From assembly GCA_029939615.1 (NCBI GenBank), contig JAOZSP010000070.1, positions 1-7,708 of the forward strand: DNA of 7,708 nt, given 5' to 3'. Shown piece by piece: positions 6,991 to 7,708 of this stretch. A program made the translations under genes and the position numbers. Each line of letters opens with the position of its first letter. Position 1 is the first letter of the stretch. The notes under the pieces are model-generated. The model was given only the letters and a program-made list of their open reading frames with translations, did no database searches and was not told the DNA's origin. The stretch comes from Candidatus Izemoplasma sp. (GTDB taxonomy: Bacteria > Bacillota_I > Bacilli_A > Izemoplasmatales > Izemoplasmataceae).

Positions 6991-7007
6991 AATGTAGGCG
7001 ATATACT
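6979..7007 (+). promoter_or_regulatory. rRNA operon promoter P2
   Basis: Perfect -35 TTGACA (6979-6984), 17-nt spacer, TATACT -10 (7002-7007), preceded by an A-rich tract (6957-6977) that looks like an UP element. A G at 7015, 8 nt past the -10, is the likely start; GTP-initiated, NTP-sensitive starts are known for Bacillus rRNA promoters. Transcripts would begin exactly at the GCAGT hairpin arm. Confidence 0.85.
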
Positions 7008-7014
7008 TTTTATT

Positions 7015-7038
7015 GCAGTGTCAAGTTATTGAAACTGC
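7015..7038 (+). other. 5'-leader hairpin of P2 transcript
   Basis: GCAGT (7015-7019) and TCAA (7021-7024) pair with TTGA (7029-7032) and ACTGC (7034-7038), with one G/A mismatch and a GTTA loop: nine base pairs starting at the predicted first transcribed base. No T run follows, so it is not a terminator. It may protect the RNA 5' end or affect promoter escape (inference). Confidence 0.55.
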
Positions 7039-7100
7039 TTTAAACTAGATACTTTAGGGATTTCAAGAGATGTAATTGTGTTAATTGAAGTCATTAAAAT

Positions 7101-7130
7101 AAAAGTTTAAGAAAAGTATTGACAATAAAG
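7101..7130 (+). repeat. Promoter direct repeat, copy 2 (with 6961-6990)
   Basis: Second copy of the promoter cassette repeat; 28 of 30 positions match copy 1, differing at 7106 and 7111. It covers the A-rich upstream element and the -35 box of P3. Confidence 0.85.
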
Positions 7131-7147
7131 TTCAAATTTAATATACT
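7119..7147 (+). promoter_or_regulatory. rRNA operon promoter P3
   Basis: Perfect -35 TTGACA (7119-7124), 17-nt spacer, TATACT -10 (7142-7147), and A-rich upstream DNA (7093-7117). The candidate start is G7155, at the same distance as in P2, followed by the TATTGC-type initial sequence shared with P2. Its spacer differs from P2's. Confidence 0.85.
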
Positions 7148-7155
7148 CTTTATTG

Positions 7156-7179
7156 CGGGTCCAAGAAATTAGGACCTCG
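7156..7179 (+). other. 5'-leader hairpin of P3 transcript
   Basis: GGTCC (7158-7162) pairs with GGACC (7172-7176), extended by CG (7156-7157) with CG (7178-7179) across a bulged T, around a 9-nt loop. G7155 could wobble-pair with T7180. The position matches the P2 hairpin exactly while the sequence differs, so the structure rather than the sequence appears kept. No T run follows. Confidence 0.55.
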
Positions 7180-7218
7180 TTGATACTAAAAAGCACATAA
7201 AAAAGTTTTATAAAAGTG

Positions 7219-7247
7219 TTGACATAATATTTGTGATATAGTAAAAT
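7219..7247 (+). promoter_or_regulatory. rRNA operon promoter P4 (proximal)
   Basis: Perfect -35 TTGACA (7219-7224), 17-nt spacer and TAAAAT (7242-7247) as -10, a weaker box than the TATACT of P1-P3. The upstream tract at 7199-7216 is A/T-rich. The likely start is at about 7254-7255, giving a ~115-nt leader before the 16S. As the nearest promoter it probably gives much of the rRNA transcription. Confidence 0.8.
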
Positions 7248-7253
7248 ATTATA

Positions 7254-7287
7254 CGCACGCTAATAAATTTGTGCGACCATTTAGGTC
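7254..7287 (+). other. Twin leader hairpins after P4
   Basis: CGCAC (7254-7258) pairs with GTGCG (7271-7275), then GACC (7275-7278) pairs with GGTC (7284-7287) around ATTTA. The first starts at the predicted transcription start; the second runs into the boxA-like motif and shares base 7275, so the two compete slightly. Fold stability was not computed. Confidence 0.5.
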
Positions 7288-7298
7288 TTTGAAAACTG
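7284..7298 (+). promoter_or_regulatory. BoxA-like rRNA antitermination element
   Basis: TCTTTGAAAACT (7286-7297) matches the leader element found before 16S genes of Bacilli (TGTTCTTTGAAAACT type), which resembles the Escherichia coli boxA bound by NusB-S10 during rRNA antitermination. It lies ~75 nt before the 16S, where expected. Assignment is by resemblance to known leaders. Confidence 0.6.
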
Positions 7299-7333
7299 AA
7301 TAGAACAAGTCAATTTGAGTTTAGGAAAAGTAC

Positions 7334-7353
7334 TTATTATATTATGATAATAA
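7334..7353 (+). other. AT-only hairpin in the 16S leader
   Basis: TTATTAT (7334-7340) and ATAATAA (7347-7353) form a perfect 7-bp inverted repeat with loop ATTATG, 17 nt before the 16S. It is all A-T and therefore weak. It may contribute to leader folding or be chance in AT-rich DNA. The partner strand of the 16S processing stalk lies beyond the window. Confidence 0.3.
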
Positions 7354-7370
7354 TTAAACAATTCATATAA

Positions 7371-7708
7371 ATTATGGAGAGTTTGATCCTGGCTCAGGAT
7401 AAACGCTGGCGGCATGCCTAATACATGCAAGTCGAACGCTCTCGAACTTCGGTTCAATGAGAGAGTGGCGAACGGGTGAGTAACACGTAAGAAACTTGCC
7501 CCATAGACGAGGATAACTATTGGAAACGATAGCTAATACTGGATAGTACATAAGATCGCATGATCTAATGTTTAAAGGTGCTTTCAAGCACCACTATGGG
7601 ATAGTCTTGCGCTGCATTAGCTAGTTGGTAGGGTAACGGCCTACCAAGGCGATGATGCATAGCTGGTCTGAGAGGATGAACAGCCACACTGGGACTGAGA
7701 CACGGCCC
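7371..7708 (+). rRNA. rrs: 16S ribosomal RNA, 5' part (truncated by window edge)
   Basis: Small-subunit rRNA, first ~338 nt of ~1500. The conserved AGAGTTTGATCCTGGCTCAG (7378-7397) sets the start by counting back to E. coli position 1 at about 7371. It continues with AACGCTGGCGGCATGCCTAA, TACATGCAAGTCGAACG, a short V1 helix capped by a UUCG tetraloop (GAAC-UUCG-GUUC), GTGGCGAACGGGTGAGTAA, GCTAATACTGGATA, the V2 helices (GGTGCTTTCAAGCACC), GCATTAGCTAGTTGGT, ACGGCCTACCAAGGCGATGA and GGGACTGAGACACGGCCC at the right edge. Sequence style is low-GC Bacilli or Mollicutes-like. The exact mature 5' end is uncertain by a few bases. Confidence 0.97.

Larger units (their letters stand above)
6763..7370 (+). 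other. Gene-free rRNA promoter and leader region
   Basis: About 600 nt of AT-rich DNA between the proS terminator and the 16S gene with no credible protein gene. The only + strand mini-frame seen has 16 codons and no ribosome binding site. Its content is regulatory: four TTGACA-type promoters at 6836, 6979, 7119 and 7219, each preceded by A-rich DNA that could act as UP element, and each followed by a short inverted repeat near the predicted start. A boxA-like antitermination element and an AT-only hairpin lie closer to the 16S. Positions 6763-6835 themselves show only AT-rich sequence and an ACTCGAGT palindrome (6820-6827). Confidence 0.85.

Noticed and set aside
7372..7587. Minus-strand open frame antisense to 16S rRNA
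   Set aside because: Typical spurious frame created by conserved rRNA sequence.
1..7708. CRISPR array, insertion sequence, tRNA genes, defence or toxin-antitoxin loci
   Set aside because: No regularly spaced repeats other than the promoter cassettes, no transposase-like frame and no cloverleaf seen; every long + strand frame is a core housekeeping gene.

Overview
The window is AT-rich DNA from a low-GC Bacillota-type bacterium. Its gene order is the classic Bacilli cluster pyrH-frr-uppS-cdsA-dxr-rseP-proS, followed by the promoter/leader region and the first ~338 nt of a 16S rRNA gene. Every coding gene and the rRNA are on the + strand. UGA appears to be a stop: cdsA ends in TGA inside an ATGA overlap with dxr, tryptophans are TGG, and no gene has an in-frame TGA. 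This argues against the Mycoplasma code. The 16S 5' end (GGATAAACGCTGGCGGCATGCC) and low GC suggest a deep Bacilli lineage near Erysipelotrichales, Haloplasma or Izemoplasma-like bacteria. That placement is inference; the exact taxon cannot be fixed by eye.

Layout. Positions 1-538 hold the 3' three quarters of pyrH (UMP kinase). frr (ribosome recycling factor) follows 12 nt later and ends in a rho-independent terminator whose stem begins inside its stop codon. A probable new promoter then starts a tightly packed unit, uppS-cdsA-dxr-rseP-proS (1199-6725). Its genes are 2-15 nt apart or overlap, and a second hairpin terminator follows proS. From 6763 to 7370 there is no gene. This stretch instead carries four sigma-A-type promoters in tandem, all TTGACA with a 17-nt spacer, and at least two leader elements (hairpins and a boxA-like motif). 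The 16S gene starts at about 7371 and runs off the window.

How the genes work together. dxr commits carbon to the MEP isoprenoid pathway. uppS uses the product to make the C55 lipid carrier for the wall. cdsA makes CDP-diacylglycerol for phospholipids. rseP is an intramembrane site-2 protease that links the envelope to regulation. pyrH, frr, proS and the rRNA operon belong to nucleotide supply and translation, so the block ties envelope growth to protein synthesis capacity.

Most notable points. (1) ProRS is only 412 residues, because the INS editing domain between motifs 2 and 3 has been cleanly replaced by a short linker with two CxxC pairs. (2) A four-promoter rRNA array has distinct hairpins placed right at each predicted transcription start; the most upstream one resembles a terminator or attenuator. 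(3) RseP appears to have two PDZ domains, unlike the shorter single-PDZ Bacillus RasP. (4) UppS has an altered NYGGR motif. (5) An rRNA operon lies where polC usually follows proS. I see no clear new defence or mobile system; the rRNA promoter array and mini-ProRS are the best leads.
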